Shown: positions 49,532 through 59,599, counted from the stretch's first letter. The stretch is DNA of 64,000 nt from Croceibacterium_A sp035626815 (GCA_035626815.1 DASPMY010000023.1:1-64000), one strand, 5' to 3'. Numbers and translations: made by a program. The notes: generated from the letters alone by a model not told the origin.

Positions 49532-49819
49532 ATGACCAGCGAACCGATCGCCGTCGGCGAAATCCCGGACACCGACCGGGTGCTGCGCCAGGTGCTGCGG
49601 GACGTGCTCGGGCTCGCCCCCGAACGCACGGCCGGCTTCACGCCCGAGACCGGGCTGTTCGGCCATTTGCCCGAGCTCGATTCGATGGCCGTCGCCGGGC
49701 TGCTGACCGAGATCGAGGACCGGCTCGGCATCATGATCGACGACGACGAGGTCGATGGCGAGATGCTCGAAACGTACGGCGCGCTGCTCGCGTTCGTCGA
49801 GGCCAAGCGCTCCCGGTGA
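49532..49819 (+). CDS. Acyl carrier protein, exosortase A system-associated
   Basis: A 95-residue carrier protein. The phosphopantetheine attachment site is Ser51 in ELDSMAVAGLL, inside a four-helix ACP pattern: VLRQVLRDVLGL for helix 1, the DSM loop and helix 2, and DEVDGEMLETYGALLAFVE at the end. It is not the fatty-acid-synthesis AcpP but a dedicated one in the exosortase A locus. The start is ATG at 49532; a TTG 9 bases earlier is possible. Its stop overlaps the next gene's GTG start. Confidence 0.92.
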   Translation: MTSEPIAVGEIPDTDRVLRQVLRDVLGLAPERTAGFTPETGLFGHLPELDSMAVAGLLTEIEDRLGIMIDDDEVDGEMLETYGALLAFVEAKRSR

Positions 49820-50478
49820 TCGCCTGCTGGCCGTGCCCGGGCGGCGAGGAATACGCGCTGGCCTTCGATCGCGGGCGCCGGGCGCGCCTGCTGGTCCTGC
49901 CGGCGTTGTTCGACGAGGCCAACAAGCTGCGCCATTTCACCGTCGAGGTCATGCGCCGGCTCGATGCGGCGGGCATCGACGCCGTGCTGCCCGACCTCCC
50001 TGGCTGCAACGAAAGCCTCGTCCCGCTCGACGAGCAGACGCTGGGCGGATGGCGCGCCGCCGCCGAGGCCGCGGCAGGCCATTTCGCCGCCACGCACGCG
50101 CTGACGATCCGCGGCGGAGCGCTGGGCGCGCCGGGCGAACTGCCGGCGCTGCGCTACGCGCCCGCCACCGGCGCGTCGCTGCTGCGCGCGCTGCTGCGCG
50201 CCCGGGTCATCGCCAGCAAGGAGGCCGGGATCGACGAAAGCCGCGAGACGCTGCTCGAGCGCGGCCGTGCCGACGGGCTCGAGCTGGCCGGCTACCGGCT
50301 GGGTCCGCAAATGATCGCCGAGCTGGAAGCGGCCGAGCCGACCGGGGGGGCCGCGCTCGCCAACCTGGCCCAGGCCGACCTCGGCGGCGCCGGCCTGTGG
50401 CTGCGCGCCGAGCCGGACCACAGCCCCGCGCAGGCCGACGCGCTGGCGACGCTGGTGGCGCGGCAGGTCGGCGCATGA
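49816..50478 (+). CDS. Hydrolase 2, exosortase A system-associated
   Basis: A 220-residue alpha/beta-hydrolase-like protein of the hydrolase 2 family. It has the strand ARLLVLPALFDEANKLRHF and then the expected nucleophile-elbow region, which reads LTIRGGALGAPG with no Ser in a GxSxG pattern; catalysis may be altered or lost. Starts with GTG overlapping the carrier stop (GTGA). The last bases overlap the hydrolase 1 gene (ATGA). Confidence 0.85.
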   Translation: MIACWPCPGGEEYALAFDRGRRARLLVLPALFDEANKLRHFTVEVMRRLDAAGIDAVLPDLPGCNESLVPLDEQTLGGWRAAAEAAAGHFAATHALTIRGGALGAPGELPALRYAPATGASLLRALLRARVIASKEAGIDESRETLLERGRADGLELAGYRLGPQMIAELEAAEPTGGAALANLAQADLGGAGLWLRAEPDHSPAQADALATLVARQVGA

Positions 50479-51245
50479 GCCGGCGGCACTTCGCGTTCCC
50501 GTGCGCAGGCGAGACGCTCGCCGGAACGCTCGACGACGCGCCCGGCCGGGTCGGGCTGCTGATCGTCTCGGGCGGCAACGAGATCCGTGCCGGGGCTTTC
50601 GCCGGGCAGGCGTTGCTGGCCGCGCGCGTCGCCGCCGCCGGCCACCCGGTGGTGCGCTTCGACCGCCGCGGAGTCGGCGACAGCAGCGGCGACAACCGCG
50701 GATTTCGCGAGAGCGGTCCGGACATCGCCTCCGCGCTGGCCGCCTTCCGCACCGAACGGCCGGGCCTCGAGCGGGTCGTCGGCTTCGGCAATTGCGACGC
50801 CGCGAGCGCGCTGATGCTCGGCGCCGGCGCGGGCTGCGACGCGCTGGTGCTGGCCAACCCGTGGACCATCGAGGACGACGATGGCGCGCCACCCCCCGCG
50901 GCGATCCGCGCGCGCTATGCCGAAAAGCTCAGGAATCCGAAGGAGCTGGTGCGGCTGGCGACCGGTCAGGTGTCGCTGCGCAAGCTCGCCGGCGGGCTCG
51001 GCCGGGCGGTGCGCCCCGCCCCGCCGCCGACCACCCTGGCGCAGGAGCTGCGCGCCGGGCTCGCGCGGTTCCCCGGGCCGGTCTCGCTGCTGATCGCCGA
51101 GCGCGACCGAACCGGGCAGGCGTTTCTCGCCGCCTGGGACGCGGCGGACGAGCGGCTCGTCCGCTGCGCCGGCGCCAGTCACGCCTTCGCCGAGCCGCAC
51201 GCGCGCGACTGGTTGTTCGAGCAAATAGTTGCGGTGCTGAACTAA
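50475..51245 (+). CDS. Hydrolase 1, exosortase A system-associated
   Basis: A 256-residue alpha/beta hydrolase. The oxyanion strand is LLIVSGGNEIRAGA with RFDRRGVGDSSG; the nucleophile elbow GFGNCDAAS has Cys107 where most hydrolases have Ser, a feature seen in this family. The catalytic His is likely in CAGASHAFAEP near residue 235. It may release a product from the carrier protein, as a thioesterase. Its last 4 bases overlap the convergent rRNA methyltransferase gene. Confidence 0.88.
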   Translation: MSRRHFAFPCAGETLAGTLDDAPGRVGLLIVSGGNEIRAGAFAGQALLAARVAAAGHPVVRFDRRGVGDSSGDNRGFRESGPDIASALAAFRTERPGLERVVGFGNCDAASALMLGAGAGCDALVLANPWTIEDDDGAPPPAAIRARYAEKLRNPKELVRLATGQVSLRKLAGGLGRAVRPAPPPTTLAQELRAGLARFPGPVSLLIAERDRTGQAFLAAWDAADERLVRCAGASHAFAEPHARDWLFEQIVAVLN

Positions 51246-52434
51246 CGCACGAACAGGCTCGCCAGCTCGACGTGGGTCGACCAGCGGAACTGGCCGACGG
51301 GACGCAGCTCGGCGAGGCGGTATCCGGCATCGGCGAGCACGCGCCCGTCGCGCGCCCAGCTCGACGGGTTGCAGCTGACGTAGGCGATCTTCGGCACGCC
51401 GCTCAGCGCGAGCTGGGCGACCTGCTCGCGCGCGCCGGCGCGCGGCGGGTCGAGCACCACGCCGTCGAACCCCCCTAGCTCCTCGGGCCGCAGCGGATTG
51501 CGGAACAAGTCGCGATGGACGGCTTCGACCGGCCACCCGGCGCGCGCGGCGGCTGCGCGACAGGCGAGGTGCGCGTCGCGCGCCGCTTCGGCTGCCACCA
51601 CCCGCGCCCGGCCCGCCAGCACGAAGGCAAAGGTGCCGAGTCCGGCGAACAGGTCGGCCACACGGGGGCTCTCGCCCAGCCAAGCGCGCACCGCCGCCGC
51701 CAGCGCCGCCTCGCCGTCGCGGGTCGCCTGCAGGAAGGCCCCGGGCGGATAGCCGACCGGCACGCCCGACAGCGTCACGGTGACCGGCTCGGGTTCCCAC
51801 AACGCCTCCGGGCCATAGCCCTGGTCGAGCGTCATCCGGGCGAGCCGCTGCTCGCGGCAGAAATCGAGCAGCGCCTCGGTCTGCTCGAGACCCTCCAAGG
51901 CCAGCCCCTTGATCGCGCAATCGACCCCCTGGTCGGCCAGCGCCAGGCCGAGCTCGAGCGCGTAGCGGTCGCGCCGCGGGGCGAGCAGGCGGCGCAGCGG
52001 CTCGACGAGCGCGAACAGCTCGGGCGCCAGCACGTGGCATTCGCGCATGTCGACGACCCTGTGCGAGCCGAGCGCGTTGAACCCGATCAGCGGCCGGCCG
52101 CCGCCGTTGACCGCGCGCAGCGTCGCCCGGCGCCGCGTGTTGGGCGGCGACAGGTGCGCCGGCCCGACCATGTGCGGCTCGAGCCCCTGGCCTTCGGCGG
52201 CGTTGACCCCGCGGTCGCGGACGAAGCCCGCCATGGCCTCCTCGTCGAGATGCTGCAGCTGGCACCCGCCGCAGCGGCCGAAATGGCGGCACGGCGGCGC
52301 CGCGCGATGCGGTCCGGGCTCGAGCGTGCCGTCGGGCAACAGCCGGTCGCCGGGCGCGGCGAGCGCGACATGGCGGCCCGACGCGGTGACCCCGTCGCCT
52401 TTCGCGGCGACTCGGACGATGGCCTCGGCGTCGC

Positions 52435-52438
<4 letters not shown>
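51242..52438 (-). CDS. 23S rRNA (uracil-5)-methyltransferase, RlmD/RumA-like
   Basis: A 398-residue class I SAM methyltransferase of the TrmA/RlmD family, which methylates uracil C5 in rRNA. The iron-sulfur cluster ligands are in CRHFGRCGGCQLQHL, SAM motif I is VADLFAGLGTFAFVL, and the catalytic nucleophile Cys is in VSCNPSSWARD after DPPRAGA. The usual N-terminal TRAM domain is reduced to a short segment. The start is GTG at 52438, overlapping the nnr stop (GTGA). The exact target nucleotide is not proven. Confidence 0.9.
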
Positions 52439-53809
<1,371 letters not shown>

Positions 53810-53823
<14 letters not shown>

Positions 53824-54178
53824 CGCCCGCGATCCGCGCCGGGAAGCGATAGCGGTCGGCGCCGACCGCCACCTCGATGCCCTCGCCGTGCATGGCAACC
53901 GCGGCCGGCTCGGCCCCGTCCGCCGCGGCCAGGCCCCGCCCGTCGTCGAGCACGGCGAAGCGGCGGAAGCCGCCGTCGGGATGGCGCACGACCAGCACCA
54001 GGCCCTCGCCCTCGCGGCGGCGCTCGACCCCGCACACGCGCTCGAACGCGCCGGCCCCGGCGAGCGCGCATGCGATCAGGCTGTCGTCGTCGGCCCCCGG
54101 CTCCGGCGCGCCGGGAGCGTCGGGCGCGCACGCGGCCAGCAGCAGCAGCGCCAGCGCGCTAGATGTCCGCGTAGACAT
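53810..54178 (-). CDS. Putative small lipoprotein, unknown function
   Basis: A 122-residue protein with a signal peptide and lipobox LLLLAACAPD (Cys near residue 17), followed by a Pro/Ala linker and a domain with repeated antiparallel strand character (LVLVVRHPDGGFRRFAVLDDGRG, EVAVGADRYRFPARI). Two Cys (LIACALAG, ERVCGVER) could form a disulphide. It overlaps ilvD by 20 bases and nnr by 14, so it belongs to the same transcript. No family recognised. Confidence 0.65.
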
Positions 54179-55880
54179 GCGTCTCGGCGGCGGCGCCGGG
54201 GTGGGTGAGCGCGCCCTGCCACGCGGGTCCGACGGTGCGCGCATAGCGCCACAGCGCGCCCGACTGGTAATCGTTGCTGCGCGCCTGCCAGCGCGCGCGC
54301 CGCTGGTCGAGCACCGCCGGATCGACCGCGAGGTCGATCGTCCCCGCCTCGGCGTCGATCGCGATGGTGTCGCCGTCCTCCACCAGCGCGATCGGGCCGC
54401 ACTCGGCCGCCTCGGGCCCGACGTGGCCGATGCAGAACCCGCGCGTCGCGCCCGAGAAGCGCCCGTCGGTGATCAGCGCGACCTTCTCGCCCATCCCCTG
54501 GCCGTAGAGCGCGGCGGTGGTCGAGAGCATCTCGCGCATCCCCGGGCCGCCCTTGGGGCCTTCGTAGCGGATGACGATCACGCTGCCCTCGGCGATATCG
54601 CGCGCCTCGACCGCGGCGAAGGCCTCCTCCTCGCAGTCGAACACCCGCGCGGGGCCGGTGAACTGCAGCCGGTGCATCCCGGCGACCTTGACGATGGCCC
54701 CGTCGGGCGCGAGCGAGCCGCGCAGGCCGACCACGCCGCCAGTGGGGCTGAGCGGGGCGTTGACGTCGTAGATCACCTTCTGGTCCGGGTTCCAGGCGAT
54801 CTCGTCGAGGTTCTCGCCGAGCGTCTTGCCGGTGACCGTCAGCGGCGCGGGATCGAGGAAGCCGCCGTCGAGCAGCGTCTTCATCACCATGTACACCCCG
54901 CCGGCCTCGTGCATGTCCCGGGCGACGTACTTCCCGCCCGGCTTGAGGTCGGCGATGTACGGCGTCGACTTGAAGATCTCGGCGACGTCGAACAGGTCGA
55001 ACGCGATGCCGCATTCGCTGGCCATCGCCGGCAGGTGCAGCGCGGCGTTGGTCGAGCCGCCGGTGGCGGCGACGACGCGGGCGGCGTTCTCGAACGCGGC
55101 GCGGCTGCAGATGTCGCGCGGGCGCAGGTTGCGCTCGAGCAGCGCCATGACCTGGCGCCCCGCGGCGACCGCGATTTCCTCGCGCGACTTGTACGGAGCT
55201 GGCGCCATATTGCTGTTAGGCAAGGACAACCCGATCGCCTCGCCGACGCAGGCCATCGTGTTGGCGGTGAACTGGCCGCCGCACGCGCCGTGGCCCGGGC
55301 AGGCGACCTTCTCGAGCGCGATCAGCTCCTGCAGCGGGCAGTTCCCCGCGGCGTGCTGGCCGACCGCCTCGAACACGTCGACCACGGTCACGTCCTTGTC
55401 GTGGAACCGCCCGGGGAGGATCGAGCCGCCGTAGACGAAGATCGACGGCACGTTGAGCCGCAGCATCGCCATCATCATCCCCGGCAGGCTCTTGTCGCAC
55501 CCGGCGAAGCCGACCAGCGCGTCGTAGCAATGGCCGCGCACCGACAGCTCGATCGAATCGGCGATGACCTCGCGGCTCACGAGCGAGCTCTTCATCCCCT
55601 GGTGGCCCATGGCGATGCCGTCGGTCACGGTGATGGTGTTGAACCGCCGCGGCGTGCCGCCGCCGTCCTCGACCCCGCGCCGGCAGATGTCGGCCTGCGC
55701 GTCGAGCGCGGTGTTGCACGGCGCGCTGTCGTTCCCCGCCGAGGCGATCGCCACGAACGGCCGCGCGATCTGCTCCTCGGTCATCCCCATCGCGTAGTAG
55801 TAGCTGCGATGCGGCGCCCGCTCGGGGCCGACCGAGACGTGGCGGCTGGGCAGGCGGGACTTGTCGAAACGGGCGGTCAT
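54159..55880 (-). CDS. ilvD: Dihydroxy-acid dehydratase
   Basis: An iron-sulfur dehydratase of 573 residues in branched-chain amino acid synthesis (2,3-dihydroxyisovalerate to 2-ketoisovalerate). Signatures: CDKSLPGMMMA, CPGHGACGGQFTANTM and TDGRFSGATRGFCIGH near the C-terminus, with full length and intact Cys ligands. ATG at 55880 begins MTARFDKSRLPSRH, the normal start. It is followed by the lipoprotein gene and preceded by the amidohydrolase with a 42-base gap. Confidence 0.97.
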   Translation of the reverse strand: MTARFDKSRLPSRHVSVGPERAPHRSYYYAMGMTEEQIARPFVAIASAGNDSAPCNTALDAQADICRRGVEDGGGTPRRFNTITVTDGIAMGHQGMKSSLVSREVIADSIELSVRGHCYDALVGFAGCDKSLPGMMMAMLRLNVPSIFVYGGSILPGRFHDKDVTVVDVFEAVGQHAAGNCPLQELIALEKVACPGHGACGGQFTANTMACVGEAIGLSLPNSNMAPAPYKSREEIAVAAGRQVMALLERNLRPRDICSRAAFENAARVVAATGGSTNAALHLPAMASECGIAFDLFDVAEIFKSTPYIADLKPGGKYVARDMHEAGGVYMVMKTLLDGGFLDPAPLTVTGKTLGENLDEIAWNPDQKVIYDVNAPLSPTGGVVGLRGSLAPDGAIVKVAGMHRLQFTGPARVFDCEEEAFAAVEARDIAEGSVIVIRYEGPKGGPGMREMLSTTAALYGQGMGEKVALITDGRFSGATRGFCIGHVGPEAAECGPIALVEDGDTIAIDAEAGTIDLAVDPAVLDQRRARWQARSNDYQSGALWRYARTVGPAWQGALTHPGAAAETHVYADI

Positions 55881-55922
55881 GCTGGGTCCGTCGGAGAGGC
55901 GATCTGGCAACGCGCCCTGCCC

Positions 55923-56654
55923 TCACTGCAGATTGAGCGCAACCTCATTCGCCACGCGCGCCAGCCGCTCGGCCCACAGCGCCTGGCCGGCGGCGTCGGC
56001 GATCTGGTCCTGGCGCACCTCGATGCCGAGGTACGGCCGCCCGTCGGCCTCGGCGTGGCGGTTCATCGTCGCGTTGAGGAGCGTGCCCGAGTACGGCTGC
56101 TGGTCGCCGACGATCAGCCCGTCGGCCGCGAGCAGCGGAATCGCCAGCCGCGCGGCGCGCGCGTCCGCGTTGTAGAGCACGCCGACGTGCCACGGGCGGC
56201 GCTCCTCGGGCCGGCTGCGGAGGCCCGGCGTGAAGCTGTGCAGCGAGAGAATGAGTGCCGGCGGGGCTTCGCTCAGCAATGACGCCAGGGCGGCGTGGAA
56301 CGGCCGGTGGAACCGCGCGAGCCGCGCCTCGCGGCCGGCCATGTCGAACAGGTTGCCCGGGATCGCGTGCCCGTCGCTGGCATGGGGCACCACCGCCGGC
56401 GAATCCTCCTCGCGGTTGAAGTCGCACACCAGGCGGCTGACGTGGCCGAGGAAGGCGGCGAAGCCGGGCCGCGCGGCCATCCGCTCGGCCACTTCGGCGA
56501 CGCCGATGTCGAGCGCGACATGCTCGGCGAGCAGCGCCGGCTCGATGCCGAGGTCGATGTCGTCGGGCACCCGGTTCGAGGCATGGTCGGAGACGACCAG
56601 GATCCCGCCGAAGCGCGGCTCGCCGAGGAGGCGGAAGGCTTCTTCAGACTTCAT
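55923..56654 (-). CDS. N-formylglutamate amidohydrolase family protein
   Basis: A 243-residue zinc-dependent hydrolase of the N-formylglutamate amidohydrolase family. Zinc and catalytic residues are in VVSDHASNRVP, the later SRLVCDFNREE, and SLHSFTP; the C-terminal PYLGIEVRQDQI also fits. True hutG-type members act in histidine breakdown, but no hut genes are here, so the substrate may be a different formyl or acyl amino acid. The start overlaps the ispE stop (ATGA). Confidence 0.88.
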   Translation of the reverse strand: MKSEEAFRLLGEPRFGGILVVSDHASNRVPDDIDLGIEPALLAEHVALDIGVAEVAERMAARPGFAAFLGHVSRLVCDFNREEDSPAVVPHASDGHAIPGNLFDMAGREARLARFHRPFHAALASLLSEAPPALILSLHSFTPGLRSRPEERRPWHVGVLYNADARAARLAIPLLAADGLIVGDQQPYSGTLLNATMNRHAEADGRPYLGIEVRQDQIADAAGQALWAERLARVANEVALNLQ

Positions 56655-57457
56655 CTCAAGTTGCCCCGCAGCTGCCACCACTCCGGACGGCGCGACGCGA
56701 GGGATTCCGCGGCCTGGCGCATGACGTCATGACGCCGGAACAAGGCGAAGCAGGTCGCCCCCGAGCCGCTCATGCGGACGAGATCGGCCTCGCTGCCGCG
56801 CAGCTCGGCGAGCACCTCGGCGATCGCCGGACACAGCGCGATCGCCGGCGCTTCGAGGTCGTTGCGGCCGTCGCGGGCGATGGCCGATGTGGGCCCTTCC
56901 GGCAGCGGCCCGCGATCGACGCCGTCCCACGCCGCGAACACCGCCGCGGTCGCCAGCGGGACCCGCGGATTGACCAGCAGCACGCCCGCGCCGGCGAGGT
57001 CGTTGGCGACCGGCGCCAGCGCGGTCCCGGTGCCGCGCCCGATGCACGCCACGCTGTCGACGCACGCCGGCACGTCGGCCCCGAGCCGCGCCGCCCGCTC
57101 GCGCCAGTCCTCGGGCAAGCCGTGCGCCGCGCGCACCAGCCGGAACACCGCCCCCGCATCGGCCGAGCCGCCGCCGAGCCCCGCAGCGACCGGCAGGTTC
57201 TTCTCCAGCGTGATCGCCAGGCCATCCGGCCGCGGCAGCGCCGCGAGCGCCTTGCCGACGATATTGCCAAACGGATCAGTGAGTTGACCGGCAAATTCGC
57301 CAACCACCTGCAGCTCGTCGCGCGGAGCCGCGCGGGCCGTCAGCCGATCCCCGGCATCGACGAAGGCGAACAGCGTCTCGATCGCGTGGTACCCATCCCC
57401 CTGCCGCCGCCGCACATGCAGCGCCAGGTTGATCTTGGCGTAGGCGGTTTGCTTCAC
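56651..57457 (-). CDS. ispE: 4-(cytidine 5'-diphospho)-2-C-methyl-D-erythritol kinase
   Basis: A GHMP kinase of 268 residues in the MEP isoprenoid pathway. The N-terminus KQTAYAKINLALHVRRRQGDGYH and the ATP loop LPVAAGLGGGSADAG are specific; the C-terminal VRMSGSGATCFALF is the third GHMP motif. The start is GTG at 57457, overlapping the DUF559 stop (GTGA). Its ribosome site GGGGAGGA belongs to the left inverted repeat of the DUF559 cassette, so translation of this essential gene is tied to the inserted element. Confidence 0.95.
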   Translation of the reverse strand: MKQTAYAKINLALHVRRRQGDGYHAIETLFAFVDAGDRLTARAAPRDELQVVGEFAGQLTDPFGNIVGKALAALPRPDGLAITLEKNLPVAAGLGGGSADAGAVFRLVRAAHGLPEDWRERAARLGADVPACVDSVACIGRGTGTALAPVANDLAGAGVLLVNPRVPLATAAVFAAWDGVDRGPLPEGPTSAIARDGRNDLEAPAIALCPAIAEVLAELRGSEADLVRMSGSGATCFALFRRHDVMRQAAESLASRRPEWWQLRGNLR

Positions 57458-57888
57458 TGTTCCTCCCCGGCACGGGGAGGGGGACCATGCGCAGCATGGT
57501 GGAGGGGCACCGGCCGCGCGCGCGACAGCCGCTCGATCCTCTCCGCGCAAATCTGGACGATTCGCACCACCGCCGAGCCTGGATCGCCGAGGATGGCAGC
57601 GGCCGGCACGCGGACGGTCGCAATCCCTTGGGAGCGGAGGAATGCGGATCTTCGCGCATCCTTCGCGGCCGCCCCGGCCCCGTCATGGGCGCGGCCATCG
57701 ACCTCGATCGCCAGGCGGGCCCTCACGCAGTAGAAATCCAGCACATAGATACCCGCCGGATGCTGGCGCCTGAATTTCAGGCCATCGGGACGTTTGCGCA
57801 GCTCGCGCCAGAGCACACCCTCGGGCAGGTTCATCTCGCTGCGCAGCTTCCGGGCGTATTTCAGGGTTTCTCGCGGTCCGGTTATCAC
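57454..57888 (-). CDS. DUF559 (Vsr/MutH-like restriction endonuclease fold) protein
   Basis: A 144-residue protein of the DUF559 family, related to very-short-patch-repair (Vsr) endonucleases. The nuclease core has the conserved opening ARKLRSEMNLPEGVLWRELRKR, then GLKFRRQHPAGIYVLDFYC with a metal-type Asp, and AIEVDGRAHD with the Glu-x-Asp part of the active site; AFLRSQGIATVRVPAAAIL is the usual C-terminal helix. The last 17 codons lie inside the left inverted repeat. The start is GTG with its ribosome site supplied by the right repeat. It stands between etfD-type and ispE genes as a self-contained cassette. No nuclease activity is proven. Confidence 0.85.
   Translation of the reverse strand: MITGPRETLKYARKLRSEMNLPEGVLWRELRKRPDGLKFRRQHPAGIYVLDFYCVRARLAIEVDGRAHDGAGAAAKDARRSAFLRSQGIATVRVPAAAILGDPGSAVVRIVQICAERIERLSRARPVPLHHAAHGPPPRAGEEQ
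57460..57509. repeat. Left 50-bp inverted repeat of the DUF559 cassette
   Basis: Two tandem hairpins: CCTCCCCG/CGGGGAGG, then ACCATGC/GCATGGT with loop GCA. It is the reverse complement of 57894-57943 with one mismatch in 50. It covers the last 17 codons of the DUF559 gene and, read leftward, ends with the ribosome site of ispE. This arm lies at the downstream end of the cassette in the direction of transcription. Confidence 0.92.
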
Positions 57889-57893
57889 GCTTC

Positions 57894-57943
57894 TGCCCCT
57901 CCACCATGCTGCGCATGGTCCCCCTCCCCGTTCCGGGGAGGAA
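57894..57943. repeat. Right 50-bp inverted repeat of the DUF559 cassette
   Basis: Reverse complement of the left repeat (49 of 50 bases match). It starts directly after the stop codon of the upstream ETF-ubiquinone oxidoreductase gene (TAG at 57944-57946) and, read leftward, ends in GGAGGGG, the ribosome site for the DUF559 GTG start at 57888. Confidence 0.92.
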
Positions 57944-59599
57944 CTACATGTTCGGATAGTTGGGCCCGCCGCCGCCCTCGGGCGTGACCCAGTCGATGTT
58001 CTGCGGCGGGTCCTTGATGTCGCAGGTCTTGCAGTGGACGCAGTTCTGGGCGTTGATCACCAGGCGCGCCTCGCCTTCTTCGACCCCGACATATTCGTAG
58101 ACGCCCGCCGGGCAATAGCGCGCCTCCGGCCCCGCATAGAGCGGCCAGTTGATCCGCTCGGGCACCGTCGGATCCTTGAGCCGCAAGTGGCACGGCTGGT
58201 CCTCGGCGTGGTTGGTGCCCGAGAGGAACACCGACGAGAGGCGGTCGAAGGTGATCACCCCGTCGGCTTTGGGATAGGCGATCGGCGCGTAGAGGTCGGC
58301 GCGGCCGGTGTTCGCCGCATCGGTGTGATGCCCGAGCGTGAACGGCAGCCCGAACCTCATCGTCCGCAGCCACATGTCGGCGCCGGCGAGCACGGTGCCG
58401 AGCGCGCCGCCGAACCGCGCCACCAGCGGCTGGGCGTTGCGCACGCGCTTGAGCTCGTCGGCGATCCAACTCGAGCGCACCGCGCTGTCGTATTCGGCCA
58501 GCGCATCGTGCGCACGCCCGGCGCCGATCGCGACCGCGACGGCCTCGGCGGCGAGCATGCCGCTTTTCATCGCCGTGTGCGTGCCCTTGATCTTCGGCAC
58601 GTTGACGAAGCCGGCCGCGCAGCCGACCAGCGCGCCGCCCGGGAAGGCCAGCTTCGGCACGCTCTGCCAGCCGCCCTCGTTGATCGCCCGCGCGCCGTAG
58701 GCGACCCGGCGCCCGCCCTCGAGCAACGGGCGGATCGCCGGATGGGTCTTCCAGCGCTGGAATTCCTCGAACGGGCTGAGCCACGGATTGGCGTAGTCGA
58801 GCGCGGTGACGAACCCGAGCGCGACTTGCCCGCCCGCCTGGTGATAGACGAAGCCGCCGCCCCACGCGCCGCTTTCCGACAGCGGCCAGCCTTGCGTGTG
58901 GACCACGCAGCCGGGTTCATGCTTCTCGGGAGCAACGTCCCACAATTCCTTGATACCAAGGCCATAAACCTGCGGCGCGCTCTCGGCGTCGAGCGCGAAA
59001 TGCGTCTTCAGCCGCTTGGTCAGGTGGCCGCGCGCGCCCTCGGCGAGCAGCGTGTACCGGGCGTGCAGCTCCATCCCCGGCTGGTAATCGGCCTTGCGCG
59101 AGCCGTCGGCGGCGACGCCCATGTCCTGCGTCGCCACGCCGATCACCGCCCCGCCCGCGTCGAACAGCACCTCGCTCGCCGGGAACCCGGGGAACACCTG
59201 CACCCCGAGCGCCTCGGCGCGCTCGGCCAGCCAGCGGCACAAGTTGCCGAGCGAGCCGGTGTAGTTGCCCTCGTTCGACATCAGCGGCGGCAGCAGCGCA
59301 TGCGGCAGCGTCCACCGGCCGGTGCGGGTCAGCACCCAGTGCGCGTTCGAGGTCACCGGCCCTTGCGCCAGTGGGCAGGTCTCGCGCCAGTCGGGCAGCA
59401 GCTCGTCGAGCGCGCGCGGGTCGATCGCCGCGCCCGAGAGGATGTGCGCGCCGACCTCGGAGCCTTTCTCGAGCACCACCACCTCGAGCGCCGCGTGGAG
59501 TTGCTTGAGGCGGATCGCCGCGGCGAGGCCGGCGGGGCCGGCGCCGACGACGACCACGTCCACGGGCATGGACTCGCGCGGGTTGTCCTCGGCGCTCAT
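57944..59599 (-). CDS. Electron transfer flavoprotein-ubiquinone oxidoreductase
   Basis: A 551-residue membrane-associated flavoprotein passing electrons from electron transfer flavoprotein to ubiquinone, linking fatty-acid and amino-acid oxidation to respiration. FAD motif VVVVGAGPAGLAAAIRL near residue 14; NEGNYTGSLGNLCRWL, FVNVPKIKGTHTAMKSGMLAAE; the C-terminal [4Fe-4S] ligands CPAGVYEY and NCVHCKTCDIKDP. Complete. ATG at 59599 is chosen because the FAD motif follows at the normal distance. Its stop is flush with the right repeat. Confidence 0.96.
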   Translation of the reverse strand: MSAEDNPRESMPVDVVVVGAGPAGLAAAIRLKQLHAALEVVVLEKGSEVGAHILSGAAIDPRALDELLPDWRETCPLAQGPVTSNAHWVLTRTGRWTLPHALLPPLMSNEGNYTGSLGNLCRWLAERAEALGVQVFPGFPASEVLFDAGGAVIGVATQDMGVAADGSRKADYQPGMELHARYTLLAEGARGHLTKRLKTHFALDAESAPQVYGLGIKELWDVAPEKHEPGCVVHTQGWPLSESGAWGGGFVYHQAGGQVALGFVTALDYANPWLSPFEEFQRWKTHPAIRPLLEGGRRVAYGARAINEGGWQSVPKLAFPGGALVGCAAGFVNVPKIKGTHTAMKSGMLAAEAVAVAIGAGRAHDALAEYDSAVRSSWIADELKRVRNAQPLVARFGGALGTVLAGADMWLRTMRFGLPFTLGHHTDAANTGRADLYAPIAYPKADGVITFDRLSSVFLSGTNHAEDQPCHLRLKDPTVPERINWPLYAGPEARYCPAGVYEYVGVEEGEARLVINAQNCVHCKTCDIKDPPQNIDWVTPEGGGGPNYPNM

